Shown one piece after another: positions 7,755 through 15,476 of a DNA stretch of 28,588 nucleotides. The DNA lies in IMG/VR virus record IMGVR_UViG_3300037584_002040, positions 1 to 28,588 of that record, one strand, 5' to 3'. The stretch comes from a virus. The notes under the pieces are model-generated. The model searched no databases, was not told where the DNA came from, and saw only the letters and a list, made by a program, of their open reading frames with translations. Positions within the stretch are counted from its first letter, which is position 1. Every line of letters begins with the position of its first letter. The translations under genes and the position numbers were made by a program.

Positions 7755-8533
7755 TGTTTGGCGTTACTGGCTTTTCTGCGGCTCCGTTTGGAGCAAGCTC
7801 TGCGACAGGGCCGGTTGGTGTCAGCGGTCTAGCGGCCACAGGCAGTGTTGGTAGCGTATCTATTAACGGTGACGCCGATGCAGTTGTCACCGGCCTTCAG
7901 GCCACAGCCTCTAACGGCGTCCTTGTATTTAACGAGTCAATAGCAGTAACTGGCCTTGCCGCCACAAGCGGTGTCGGCAGTGTTACGGTGTCTCTGCCTG
8001 CCGGGATTACCGTAACTGGCGTTTCGGCGTCTATGCCGATGACATCTCTGGAGGCGGGAGGCTCTCTGCTAGGGGGCTTGGCCTTATCTGAAGAGCCGTT
8101 TGCCACCCTGTCTGATGACAGCCTACAGATCAGCTTCCAGCTTGGTGTTGGGGCATCTGTCACTGGCGTTGCCGCCACGGGGTCGGTAGGTAGCGTCACA
8201 GTTAATGCTGACGCCAATGTCTCTGTAACTGGTGTTGCAGGCACTGGTCAAGGCGGCTCCATTACAATCGACGGCGATGCGATTGTTGCCGTTACAGGAC
8301 TGGCAGGAACTGGCGGCGTAGGCGCTGTCACTGTTACTCAGGGCGCAGGCATCAATGTTGCGGTTGGCTCGGTGTCAGCGCAAGGACAGGTTGGCGTTGT
8401 CACTGCGATTGGAAACATAAGCGTTCTTGTGACGGGCGTTGCGGCAACAGGAGCCACATCAGGTGCGTCCGTAGTGGCATGGAACGAGATCATACCGAAT
8501 CAAGACCCAAACTGGACAGAGATAGCGGCGTAG
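7754..8533 (+). CDS. VTG-repeat structural protein
   Basis: 259 residues composed mainly of ~20-residue beta repeats with the pattern V(T/S)G(L/V)AATGSVGSVTV, about eight copies. Three lie before and the rest after a non-repeat insert (~residues 92-133, including GGLALSEEPFATLSDDSLQI). The start MFGVTGFSAAPFGASS and the end WNEIIPNQDPNWTEIAA match a family I recall in marine phages near fibre genes. There is no signal peptide, membrane span or catalytic motif. A beta-solenoid or stacked-turn virion component is the likeliest reading. Its start overlaps the previous stop (TAATG). Confidence 0.7.
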   Translation: MFGVTGFSAAPFGASSATGPVGVSGLAATGSVGSVSINGDADAVVTGLQATASNGVLVFNESIAVTGLAATSGVGSVTVSLPAGITVTGVSASMPMTSLEAGGSLLGGLALSEEPFATLSDDSLQISFQLGVGASVTGVAATGSVGSVTVNADANVSVTGVAGTGQGGSITIDGDAIVAVTGLAGTGGVGAVTVTQGAGINVAVGSVSAQGQVGVVTAIGNISVLVTGVAATGATSGASVVAWNEIIPNQDPNWTEIAA

Positions 8534-8541
8534 AGGCATAA

Positions 8542-9513
8542 ATGACTAGCACATATACGACCAATCTAGGCATAGAAAAGATCGCAACAGGCGATCAATC
8601 TGGCACATGGGGCGACACAACGAACACCAACTTCGACATTCTGGATCAGGCTGTCAACGGGATATTGTCTTTAACCCTAGCGTCTGCCGGTAGCTCTGGC
8701 TCACCAACAGATATCCCCGTTACAGATGGCGCTGTATCAAACGGCAGAAACAAGTTCATTGAGCTTACAGATGGCGGCGACCTTGGCGGTACAGCGTATG
8801 TCAGGCTGACGCCAAATGATGCAGAGAAGATTGTTTTTGTTCGTAACAGTCTTACAGCAAGTCGATCTGTCATTTTGTTCCAAGGCACATATAACGCTTC
8901 AAACGACTTTGAGCTTGCCAACGGCAAAGATGCAGTACTGAAGTTTAGCGGCACGGGATCGGGTGCCACGGTCACGCAGGTTTTTGTCAACTTGTTAGCA
9001 ACAACGGTGAGCGCCAATCTGACAGGCAACGTGACCGGAAATGTCACGGGTGCAGTAACCGGAAACGTCACCGGCAATGTAACGGGTAATGTAACGGGAA
9101 ACGTGACAGGCGACCTGACGGGAAACGTGACAGGAAATATAGCCTCGACGGGGTCGTCCTCATTTTCTTCGATTGATGTCAACGGCGGCGCTGTAGACGG
9201 CACCCCGATTGGAGCCAGCTCCGCCAGCACGGGTGCGTTCACCACACTTAGCACCACGGGTACGGCAACACTACCTACTGTGGACATCAATGCCGGAAAC
9301 ATCGACGGCACTAATATAGGTGCGTCTACCCCCGGCGCAGGCACCTTCAACGCTTTAGCCACCACTGGTGACAACATCAGAATAGACACCAGTCAGACGC
9401 CAGCCAATTCGTCGGCGTCAGGCACAAAGGGCGAGATTGCTTATGACACAGACTACATATATGTCTGTGTCGCAACAAACACATGGAAAAGGGTTGCACT
9501 GTCCACCTTCTAA
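8542..9513 (+). CDS. Tail fibre-like protein with TGNV repeat stalk
   Basis: 323 residues, with a GAGG site at 8533-8536. Residues 1-155 form a fibre head/attachment domain beginning TSTYTTNLGIEKIATGDQSG and containing TWGDTTNTNFDILDQA, a motif frequent in phage fibre proteins. Residues ~161-200 are ten tetrapeptides, mostly TGNV. The remainder alternates short repeats (GTPIGASSASTGAFTTLSTTGT, with a related copy further on) and ends with KGEIAYDTDYIYVCVATNTW, a common C-terminal motif of fibre-like virion proteins. It is separated from the other fibre genes by membrane-protein genes and may be a third fibre or an accessory head fibre. Confidence 0.75.
   Translation: MTSTYTTNLGIEKIATGDQSGTWGDTTNTNFDILDQAVNGILSLTLASAGSSGSPTDIPVTDGAVSNGRNKFIELTDGGDLGGTAYVRLTPNDAEKIVFVRNSLTASRSVILFQGTYNASNDFELANGKDAVLKFSGTGSGATVTQVFVNLLATTVSANLTGNVTGNVTGAVTGNVTGNVTGNVTGNVTGDLTGNVTGNIASTGSSSFSSIDVNGGAVDGTPIGASSASTGAFTTLSTTGTATLPTVDINAGNIDGTNIGASTPGAGTFNALATTGDNIRIDTSQTPANSSASGTKGEIAYDTDYIYVCVATNTWKRVALSTF
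9022..9141 (+). repeat. Ten tandem 12-bp units encoding TGNV
   Basis: Ten consecutive 12-base units encode TGNV with single variants TGAV, TGDL and TGNI. Codon choice varies from unit to unit (ACA/ACC/ACG for Thr, AAC/AAT for Asn), yet the DNA similarity is enough for slippage or unequal recombination to change copy number. The protein product is expected to form an extended beta stalk. Confidence 0.85.
9445..9471 (+). other. 9-bp perfect inverted repeat just upstream of the lysis genes
   Basis: GACACAGAC (9445-9453) pairs perfectly with GTCTGTGTC (9463-9471) across a nine-base A/T-rich loop. It lies within the final codons of the fibre-like gene, 40 bases before the strong holin Shine-Dalgarno. 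No T-run follows, so it is not an intrinsic terminator. It encodes part of a conserved protein motif and may be incidental. An RNA hairpin affecting processing or holin translation is the alternative. Confidence 0.4.
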
Positions 9514-9518
9514 GGAGG
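9512..9518 (+). promoter_or_regulatory. Strong Shine-Dalgarno for the holin
   Basis: AAGGAGG overlaps the stop codon of the fibre-like gene and lies four bases before the holin ATG. It is the closest match to the anti-Shine-Dalgarno consensus noticed at any start in the window, where most genes rely on overlaps and weaker sites. Confidence 0.75.
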
Positions 9519-9522
9519 CATT

Positions 9523-9924
9523 ATGTTACAAGCTCTAATTGGCCCTGTTACTGGTCTGCTTGATAAGTTCATACCAGATGCAGACGAAAAGGCGAAGCTC
9601 GCGCATGAGATCGCAACGATGTCGGAGAGACACGCCCAAGAGCTTGCTAAGGGCCAGATTGAGATTAACAAGGCTGAAGCGGCACACAAATCAATGTTTG
9701 TCGCAGGCTGGAGGCCGTTTGTGGGCTGGACTTGCGGCGTTGCTTTGGCTTGGCACTTTGTGGGCCAGCCTATTGCTATTTTTGTTATCACATTTGCTGG
9801 TGTGGACGCCCCTCCGCTACCTGTATTTGAAATGGAAAGCCTGCTGACAGTTCTTCTTGGGATGCTGGGTCTGGGTGGTTTGAGGACGTTTGAAAAGACC
9901 AAACAGGTAGCCAGAGAAAAATGA
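9523..9924 (+). CDS. Holin, 3TM family
   Basis: 133 residues. The N-terminal half is an amphipathic, charged helix (residues ~15-55, ADEKAKLAHEIATMSERHAQ), followed by the family hallmark GWRPFVGW (W63-R64-P65-F66). Two clear hydrophobic spans (~68-90 and ~106-122) and a basic tail come next. This matches the Pfam Phage_holin_3TM family in length and order. It would assemble in the inner membrane and permit endolysin release at the end of infection. It heads a tightly overlapped lysis cassette: its stop overlaps the next gene by ATGA. The strong Shine-Dalgarno suggests that its translation is set independently of the upstream fibre gene. Confidence 0.85.
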   Translation: MLQALIGPVTGLLDKFIPDADEKAKLAHEIATMSERHAQELAKGQIEINKAEAAHKSMFVAGWRPFVGWTCGVALAWHFVGQPIAIFVITFAGVDAPPLPVFEMESLLTVLLGMLGLGGLRTFEKTKQVAREK

Positions 9925-10115
9925 CACCAGAGCAACTCAACGCATGGCGCATTATCCCACGGATACTAATGTTTGCCATGATTGCCATGACATACAGAAC
10001 AGTAGAGTGGTTTATGGGCCTTCCTGACCCTAATCCAGAGCAAGCGGCACTGGTGTCCGTGATGACAGGCGCGCTTACTGGCGCATTTGGGCTATTTCTC
10101 GGGAAGAAAGAATGA
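9921..10115 (+). CDS. Small two-span membrane protein in lysis cassette
   Basis: 64 residues with two hydrophobic segments (~residues 11-30, IIPRILMFAMIAMTYRTVEW, and ~42-60, ending GAFGLFLGKKE). It starts and stops in ATGA overlaps with the holin and endolysin genes, so it is translated as part of the lysis cassette. Similar small proteins accompany 3TM holins in marine phages. It may be a second holin, a pinholin-like partner or an antiholin. The sequence alone does not decide. Confidence 0.7.
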   Translation: MTPEQLNAWRIIPRILMFAMIAMTYRTVEWFMGLPDPNPEQAALVSVMTGALTGAFGLFLGKKE

Positions 10116-10462
10116 GAGAGTTTAAGTACTTCCGGCTGTCTGACTTTGATTGTCAGGAAACAGGCGAGAATGAAATGGACTTTGACTTCATCATGGAGCT
10201 AGATGAACTGCGCGAGTCTTGTGGCTTTCCGTTCATTATTACCTCGGGCTACAGGTCAAACAGCCACAGCTTAGAGGCAAAGAAAAATAAGCCCGGAATG
10301 CATGCCCACGGCATTGCCGCAGACGTTGCGGTGCGTAGTGGTATAGAGCGGATGACAGTCGTTCAGAGGGCGATAGAGCACGGCTTTAACGGCATAGGAG
10401 TGGCTAAGTCATTTGTTCATGTAGACAAGCGGCAATCGACGCCAGTGATGTGGGTGTATTGA
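10112..10462 (+). CDS. Endolysin, peptidase M15-type (D,D/L,D-carboxypeptidase fold)
   Basis: 116 residues covering a complete Peptidase_M15_3-type domain with no cell-wall-binding domain. Visible motifs are ITSGYRSNSHS (~43-53), the zinc-binding HxxGxAAD block (H64, D71; HAHGIAADV) and the final HVD (H103, D105; FVHVDKR). This family cleaves peptide cross-links of peptidoglycan. There is no signal peptide, so export would depend on the holin encoded upstream. The start overlaps the preceding stop (ATGA). The length is typical of single-domain phage M15 lysins. Confidence 0.88.
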   Translation: MREFKYFRLSDFDCQETGENEMDFDFIMELDELRESCGFPFIITSGYRSNSHSLEAKKNKPGMHAHGIAADVAVRSGIERMTVVQRAIEHGFNGIGVAKSFVHVDKRQSTPVMWVY

Positions 10463-12313
10463 GTGGCTCTTACAAAGATACAGTTTAAGCCGGGGATAGA
10501 TAAGGAAGGCACCGAATACAGTGCTGACTCTGGCTGGTTTGACTCAGATCGTATTCGCTTCAGGAAGGGTCGCGTCGAGACAATAGGCGGCTGGCAGAAG
10601 TATGTCAGTACGGCCATCAAGGGCGTGGCACGGTCACTGTTTGACTGGGGCGCGGCTGATGGTAGCAAGTATCTGGGTGTCGGCACTAATCTGAAGTTCT
10701 ATGTGGAGTCAGGCGGCACGGTAGCTGATGTAACCCCAATCAGGGCCACCACCTCTGCTGGCGATGTAACCTTTGCCGCAACCAATGGCTCGTCAACGCT
10801 GGTGGTAAGCGATACAGGACATGGCGCTGTAGAAGGCGACTTTGTGACGTACTCTGGAGCGGTGTCATTAGGTGGTAACGTGACAGCCGCTGTACTCAAT
10901 CAGGAGTACCAGATCGGCGTTATTGTGAACGCCAACAGCTACAACATCACTGCTAAGGACACCGCTGGCGCTACAGTTACAGCCAACTCCAGCGACTCTG
11001 GCAATGGTGGCGGCTCTACAGTGGGCGCGTACCAGATCAACACCGGCACCAACTTCTATGTAGACAGCACAGGCTGGGGCGTAGGAGCGTGGGGTGCTGG
11101 GACGTTTGGCGAGTCTGTGGCGATTACCTCGTCAAACCAGTTGCGGTTGTTCAGTCAGGACGCATTTGGTGACGACCTTATATTTAACCCCAGAGGCAGT
11201 TCTGTTTTTTTCTGGGATGAGAGCAGTGGCCTGACAACCAGAGCGGTAGCCCTGTCCAGCTTGGGTGGCGCATCTGACACGCCAGTTGAGGCGCTTCAGG
11301 TCATGGTGTCTGACATTGACAGGCATGTTATCTGCTTTGGGTGTAACCCAATTGGGTCGTCAACCCTAGACCCCCTGTTTATTCGCTGGTCTGACCAAGA
11401 GAACGCGGTAGATTGGACGCCGACAGCAACGAATAGTGCCGGTGGTCAGGTTATCTCCACAGGGACAACGATTGTCGGGGCGATTAAGACTCGTCAGGAA
11501 ATACTGGTATTTACGGATGTGGGCATCCAAGCCATGCGCTTTGTGGGCGCCCCGTTCATTTACTCGTTTTCTCCGGTAGCAGAGAATGTCAGCATGATCT
11601 CGCCCAAAGCTGGGGTTGCGGCGGCTGACTCTGTGTTCTTCATGGATAGGGAAGGGTTTTATGTCTATCGCGGATCGGTACAGAGACTACCTTGCTCGGT
11701 TCTCGACCATGTATTTTCCAATCTTCAATTTCAGCAGAGATTTAAGATATACGCTACAACAAACCCTGATGACTCAGAGGTAACGTGGTACTACCCAGTA
11801 GGGACTCCAAGCGCAGACATTACAAACTACGTCACATACAACTACCTAGAAGACAACTGGTCTATAGGCACACTGGATCGTGGGGCGTTTATCCATGCGC
11901 CAACCAAGGAGTTCCCGATTGCCGCGTCAAACAGCCTGACCAGTGACAATTATCTTTATATACATGAGTTTGGTCATACGGCTGACGGCGAGCCTCTGAA
12001 TGCGTTTGTCGCGTCAGGCGGTATTGGCTTGGGTGACGGGGAGCAGTTTGCGGCAGTGCGAAGGGTAATACCCGACTTTACCTTTAGGGGTAATTCTGCG
12101 GCTGTTGATCTGTCTCTTGAGGTCAGGGGCAGAGACTTTCCCTTGAGCAGTGAAACGCTGTTAGACACAGCTACTATAGAAAGCACTACAGGGCAGTTTC
12201 ACCTTAGAGCCAGAACACGCGAGATGATTATCAAAATATCCAGCAACGGAACGGATTATGGCTGGACTCTAGGTGATCTGCGATTTGATGTCAGAACGGA
12301 TGGACGCCGATAA
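10463..12313 (+). CDS. Packaged-DNA stabilisation / tail accessory protein (P22 gp10-like)
   Basis: 616 residues starting at GTG directly after the endolysin stop. The N terminus (FKPGIDKEGTEYSADSGW, then DRIRFRKGRVETIGGWQKY) and the middle (RQEILVFTDVGIQAMRFVG, then SPKAGVAAADSVFFMDREGF with YVYRGSVQRLPCSV) follow the beta-rich, propeller-like layout of the P22 gp10 family. The family closes the portal vertex and links it to the tail. Residues ~75-210 are a Gly/Ser/Thr-rich insertion relative to P22 gp10. No alternative ATG lies near the GTG that would preserve the conserved ALTKIQFKPG start. Placed between the lysis and ejection genes, it fits a neck or tail-hub component. The P22 relationship is by recalled pattern. 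Confidence 0.7.
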   Translation: MALTKIQFKPGIDKEGTEYSADSGWFDSDRIRFRKGRVETIGGWQKYVSTAIKGVARSLFDWGAADGSKYLGVGTNLKFYVESGGTVADVTPIRATTSAGDVTFAATNGSSTLVVSDTGHGAVEGDFVTYSGAVSLGGNVTAAVLNQEYQIGVIVNANSYNITAKDTAGATVTANSSDSGNGGGSTVGAYQINTGTNFYVDSTGWGVGAWGAGTFGESVAITSSNQLRLFSQDAFGDDLIFNPRGSSVFFWDESSGLTTRAVALSSLGGASDTPVEALQVMVSDIDRHVICFGCNPIGSSTLDPLFIRWSDQENAVDWTPTATNSAGGQVISTGTTIVGAIKTRQEILVFTDVGIQAMRFVGAPFIYSFSPVAENVSMISPKAGVAAADSVFFMDREGFYVYRGSVQRLPCSVLDHVFSNLQFQQRFKIYATTNPDDSEVTWYYPVGTPSADITNYVTYNYLEDNWSIGTLDRGAFIHAPTKEFPIAASNSLTSDNYLYIHEFGHTADGEPLNAFVASGGIGLGDGEQFAAVRRVIPDFTFRGNSAAVDLSLEVRGRDFPLSSETLLDTATIESTTGQFHLRARTREMIIKISSNGTDYGWTLGDLRFDVRTDGRR

Positions 12314-12510
12314 TGCCTAAATACACAACACTGCCGGTAGCCAGCCCCGAGTATGAGCGAGAAAACGAACAGGTTGCCCGCAGATCAATAGAGCAGTCGC
12401 TACAAGACATATCGTCAACTGTAGAAGGCAACACAAACAAAACAAACAAGGACTCGTCACTGGCCCTGCGCCGGTTCCAGTTCTTGCTGATGGGTGCAAG
12501 CAATGGCTGA
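12313..12510 (+). CDS. Small hypothetical virion-module protein
   Basis: 65 residues. It starts inside the stop of the gp10-like gene (TAATG) and overlaps the next gene by eight bases. It is hydrophilic and probably helical (YERENEQVARRSIEQSLQDI), with no membrane span. Small proteins of this size and charge pattern sit between the stabilisation protein and tail genes in related marine phages. Its function is unknown; it could be a tail or neck adaptor. Confidence 0.65.
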   Translation: MPKYTTLPVASPEYERENEQVARRSIEQSLQDISSTVEGNTNKTNKDSSLALRRFQFLLMGASNG

Positions 12511-12832
12511 TGTCATCAAGGTTCTTGGTCAGCTTGACCCATCTGCCACGACAACCACCACGCTATATACAGTGCCTAACCTGAATCAGACAACGGTTAG
12601 CTCTATCAACGTATGCAACCGTACCTCTGGCGCATTGACCTTCAGGTTAAGTGTCCATGTGGCGGGTGCAGGCGCAGACAACAAGCAGTTTATTTACTAT
12701 GATAAGTCAGTCTCAGCAACGGACACATTTTCTGCTGTGTTAGGACTGACGCTTAACCAAAGCGATGTGGTCAAGGTGTACGCAAGTAGCACTGGCCTTA
12801 GCTTCAATATGTTTGGTGTAGAGACAAGCTGA
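12503..12832 (+). CDS. Small beta-rich virion protein
   Basis: 109 residues from ATG 12503. An in-frame GTG at 12494 would add three residues, but ATG restores the conserved MADVIKVLGQL start. The pattern LGQLDPSATTTTTLYTVPN, NVCNRTSGALTFRLSV, FIYYDKSV and SATDTFSAVLGLTLNQSD followed by SFNMFGVETS is one I recall from a conserved small virion protein of marine podophages. It is probably an all-beta sandwich in the tail or on the capsid. It lies in an overlapping run of neck and ejection genes. Confidence 0.7.
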   Translation: MADVIKVLGQLDPSATTTTTLYTVPNLNQTTVSSINVCNRTSGALTFRLSVHVAGAGADNKQFIYYDKSVSATDTFSAVLGLTLNQSDVVKVYASSTGLSFNMFGVETS

Positions 12833-15057
12833 TGAATAGATACCCAGCAAAACCAATGATGGACGAGATGGCGAAGTATGGTCGTTATGGCGACTCCATG
12901 CTTGTCCACATGAACCCCGCTGAAGTGGCAGGGATAGCCTCTCTGGTTCCCGGCGGCAAACTCACCACAAACCCCGTTACAGGCCAGCCAGAGGCGTTCC
13001 TACCGCTTCTGTTGGGTTTTGCGGCAAAGGGCTTAGGTCTTAGTGCGTTAGGCACAGGCGCTCTTGTAGGCGCAGGAACGGCGGCTGTAACAGGCGATCT
13101 CAAGCGTGGCATTCTCTCTGGTTTAACAGCAGGCTTTGGCGCTGGCATAGGAGAGGCGGCTAATCTTGGTGGGGCGGCTGAGGGAATTACTGCTAGTGCT
13201 GATGCCACTGGCACACTAGGCCAAGCGGCGGCGGAAAATCTTGCTACTGTTTCTCAAGAAACCGCAGGCATGGCGGATATGTTTGCTCCAGTGAACACAT
13301 CTTTAGCAGATGGTGCTGTAAACGCGGCAACTGACCCCGGAATGCTAGATTCCATACGATCTAGCATCCCTGACGCCTTTAAGTCAGGCACTGGCATTGG
13401 CGAAGGCATAAGTCAGAACCTTGGTCTTACCGGAAACATAGCTGGTGCTGGTATTGCGGCAGGCACTATGGAGCAGGACAGAATACAAGAGCAGTTCGCC
13501 CGACAGGAGATGGCTCGCTTAGGAGAGGCAGAAGCAGATCGCAAAGAAGCATACGACGATCTCCAGCGCGGCTACGCAATGGCACAGCCCGGAATACCCA
13601 CTGGCTTGTCAGACGCAAGATCAGAGATGAGCCGCCGTACACCTCCCCCGATGTTTGCCTCCAGTGGGGGTCAATTGCGCGGCATGGCAGATGGCGGCAA
13701 CACTAACGATGAAAACAAAAACCCATATGCAAACCAGTACGCTGGGCTGGGCGTTGCCAGAGATGTAGCGCGATTTATGGGTGGCCCTAGAGGGTTTGGG
13801 GGAATTGACCCAGTTGAGGTGCAAAGAAGGCAAAGGGGTCAGGATGTCATTGCCCCACCGCGCGACTATATGCCCGGTTTTGAGCCAGAGTTCCAGTATT
13901 TCCAAGACCTAGCCCGTGATCCAGATGGCAACATAGTTGGCACCCCTGATGTACCTGACAGAAGCTACAGGCCGATGAGACAAGGCGTCATATCTCGTAG
14001 CCAATACTTTGATCCGATCCTGCAGGCACCACAGTCTAATGCTCAGATGAATGAGTTTCGTCGGACGCTAGAAAAGCTCGACCCCGGCCCTCTCGGGGAG
14101 GCGGCAGTGATGGGCCTAGCCTCTGAAGGGTCTGTGCTGTCTCCAATGCAACAGAACGCATTTGAGCAGTATGCGCCTCTAGCGCCGTTTAACACCGCTC
14201 AAAGAGGCCGCATATCGGAGTTGATGGATCGCGGTATGTCTGTAAGTCAGGCTATAGGAAATCAAGAATCGTCAAGATCAAAAGGTTACGACCTAAACGG
14301 CGATGGTGTTGTAACAGACGCGGAGTTTACTCAGGCCACGGCAGAGCCAGAAACACCAGATGTGCCAGATTATGCGAAAGATATGCCTCCAGAACAGCAG
14401 GCCATGCTTGCAGAATATATGGAGCAATACGGTCCAGACACCGGCAGGTTTTTGACAAGCCTGCTGACGGGTGGTCTTGGCAGTATCGGTAGTTACATGG
14501 CTGAAGGGGGAGAGGCAAAGAAAATGCCAGAGGTTGGGCCAGCCCCCACGGGCGGCGACATACCCATCCGCACCTCTATGATGGAGGGTACCGTCCCTGA
14601 TGGCGGTATAGCTCGGGTTCCCACTGAGTTTACTCAGCAGGCGATGCCTAGCGAGCAAGAGATGTCCATGCTGGCTATGGCTGTTCTAGGCCAGACAGAG
14701 AACCCCGACCCGATCATCAATATGTTTGTCGATAAGTATGGCCCCGACATGTTCCGTCAGGTTAGACAGATGATCCTTGAGTCTGTGGTGCCAAATGCTC
14801 AAACAGAGGGCATGGTTCGCGGAAATGGCAGTGGGATGGATGACAGGGTGCAGGGTATGATAGGCAAGGATCAGCCTGTTGCTGTCTCTCCCGGAGAATA
14901 TATTGTTGCCGCTGATGTGGTGTCCGGTCTAGGCGAGGGTAGCTCTGATGCTGGCGCTAAAGAGCTAGACAGAATGATGGACAAGGTTCGCATGGAGCGT
15001 AACGGTACAACACAGCAGGCTCCTCGCATTAACGAAAGGAAAGTTATGCCAGTATGA
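12832..15057 (+). CDS. Large virion-associated protein with EF-hand loop
   Basis: 741 residues. The N terminus contains TTNPVTGQPEAFLPLLLGFA followed by a Gly/Ala-rich hydrophobic segment (~residues 60-125) able to contact membranes. The middle is low-complexity and helical (EQFARQEMARLGEAEADRKE). Residues 487-498 are a canonical EF-hand loop (D487, N489, D491, G492, V494, T495, E498). The C terminus (~660-735) has GNGSGMDDRVQGMI, then PGEYIVAADVVSGLG and GSSDAGAKELDRMM, a block I recall from marine phage virion proteins encoded before gp13/gp14-like genes. A role in the ejected core or tail is inferred from position. No catalytic motif was found. Confidence 0.65.
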   Translation: MNRYPAKPMMDEMAKYGRYGDSMLVHMNPAEVAGIASLVPGGKLTTNPVTGQPEAFLPLLLGFAAKGLGLSALGTGALVGAGTAAVTGDLKRGILSGLTAGFGAGIGEAANLGGAAEGITASADATGTLGQAAAENLATVSQETAGMADMFAPVNTSLADGAVNAATDPGMLDSIRSSIPDAFKSGTGIGEGISQNLGLTGNIAGAGIAAGTMEQDRIQEQFARQEMARLGEAEADRKEAYDDLQRGYAMAQPGIPTGLSDARSEMSRRTPPPMFASSGGQLRGMADGGNTNDENKNPYANQYAGLGVARDVARFMGGPRGFGGIDPVEVQRRQRGQDVIAPPRDYMPGFEPEFQYFQDLARDPDGNIVGTPDVPDRSYRPMRQGVISRSQYFDPILQAPQSNAQMNEFRRTLEKLDPGPLGEAAVMGLASEGSVLSPMQQNAFEQYAPLAPFNTAQRGRISELMDRGMSVSQAIGNQESSRSKGYDLNGDGVVTDAEFTQATAEPETPDVPDYAKDMPPEQQAMLAEYMEQYGPDTGRFLTSLLTGGLGSIGSYMAEGGEAKKMPEVGPAPTGGDIPIRTSMMEGTVPDGGIARVPTEFTQQAMPSEQEMSMLAMAVLGQTENPDPIINMFVDKYGPDMFRQVRQMILESVVPNAQTEGMVRGNGSGMDDRVQGMIGKDQPVAVSPGEYIVAADVVSGLGEGSSDAGAKELDRMMDKVRMERNGTTQQAPRINERKVMPV
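13342..13367 (+). other. 9-bp perfect inverted repeat inside a coding region
   Basis: ATGCTAGAT (13342-13350) and ATCTAGCAT (13359-13367) flank an eight-base loop. No T-run follows, so termination is unlikely. It lies inside the 741-residue protein gene (encoding MLDSIRSSI) and may be coincidental. Confidence 0.4.
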
Positions 15058-15476
15058 ACATTAGTCTAGTTCCGTTGGAACACGCCCACACGGTATGGAA
15101 TGATATACGTCATTACCTAGAACCCGCCGTCGAGAGGTGCAACGGGCGCTGGACGATGGAGCATCTGTGTGCCGCAGTGTCTATGGGTAGCACACAGCTT
15201 TGGATAGCCTTTGACGACGATCAAAAGATTTGGGGCTGTCTTACTACGGAAATAACGCAATATCCTGCGAAGCGAGTGCTGTCCATGCACTTCCTTGGCG
15301 GCGAAGACTTTGATTCTTGGTACAACCTACTGCTTGAGCAAATTACCCGATATGGCCTAGACATGGGCTGTGATGGGATTGAAGGCGTGGCGAGGTTTGG
15401 TTTCTGGAAATATCTACAGGCTGACGGCTTTGAGAAGTCGGCGGCATTTTATGAGAAGGGCATGAAAAATGGGTAA
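15054..15476 (+). CDS. GNAT-like protein at the T7 gp13 position
   Basis: 140 residues, starting in an ATGA overlap. The layout resembles phage GNAT-fold proteins of the internal-virion cluster: an N-terminal strand ISLVPLEHAHTVW with helices, TQLWIAFDDDQKIWGCLTTE, the strand RVLSMHFLGG, and a C-terminal CDGIEGVARFGFWKYLQADGF resembling the GNAT tail. The classic acetyl-CoA P-loop (Q/RxxGxG/A) is not obvious, so catalysis is doubtful. It directly precedes the gp14-like gene, and T7 gp13 has comparable size and position. Alternatives are an enzyme acting on host targets or an assembly factor for the ejection core. Confidence 0.7.
   Translation: MNISLVPLEHAHTVWNDIRHYLEPAVERCNGRWTMEHLCAAVSMGSTQLWIAFDDDQKIWGCLTTEITQYPAKRVLSMHFLGGEDFDSWYNLLLEQITRYGLDMGCDGIEGVARFGFWKYLQADGFEKSAAFYEKGMKNG

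Noticed and set aside
9022-9141. Possible CRISPR-like short repeat array
   Set aside because: Units are contiguous 12-base coding repeats with no spacers and preserve the TGNV reading frame.
8646-9389. Long minus-strand open frame (247 codons)
   Set aside because: It runs antisense to the fibre-like gene and its repetitive proline/valine-rich product is the mirror of the TGNV and Thr/Gly repeats. It has no family resemblance and the opposite strand is clearly coding.
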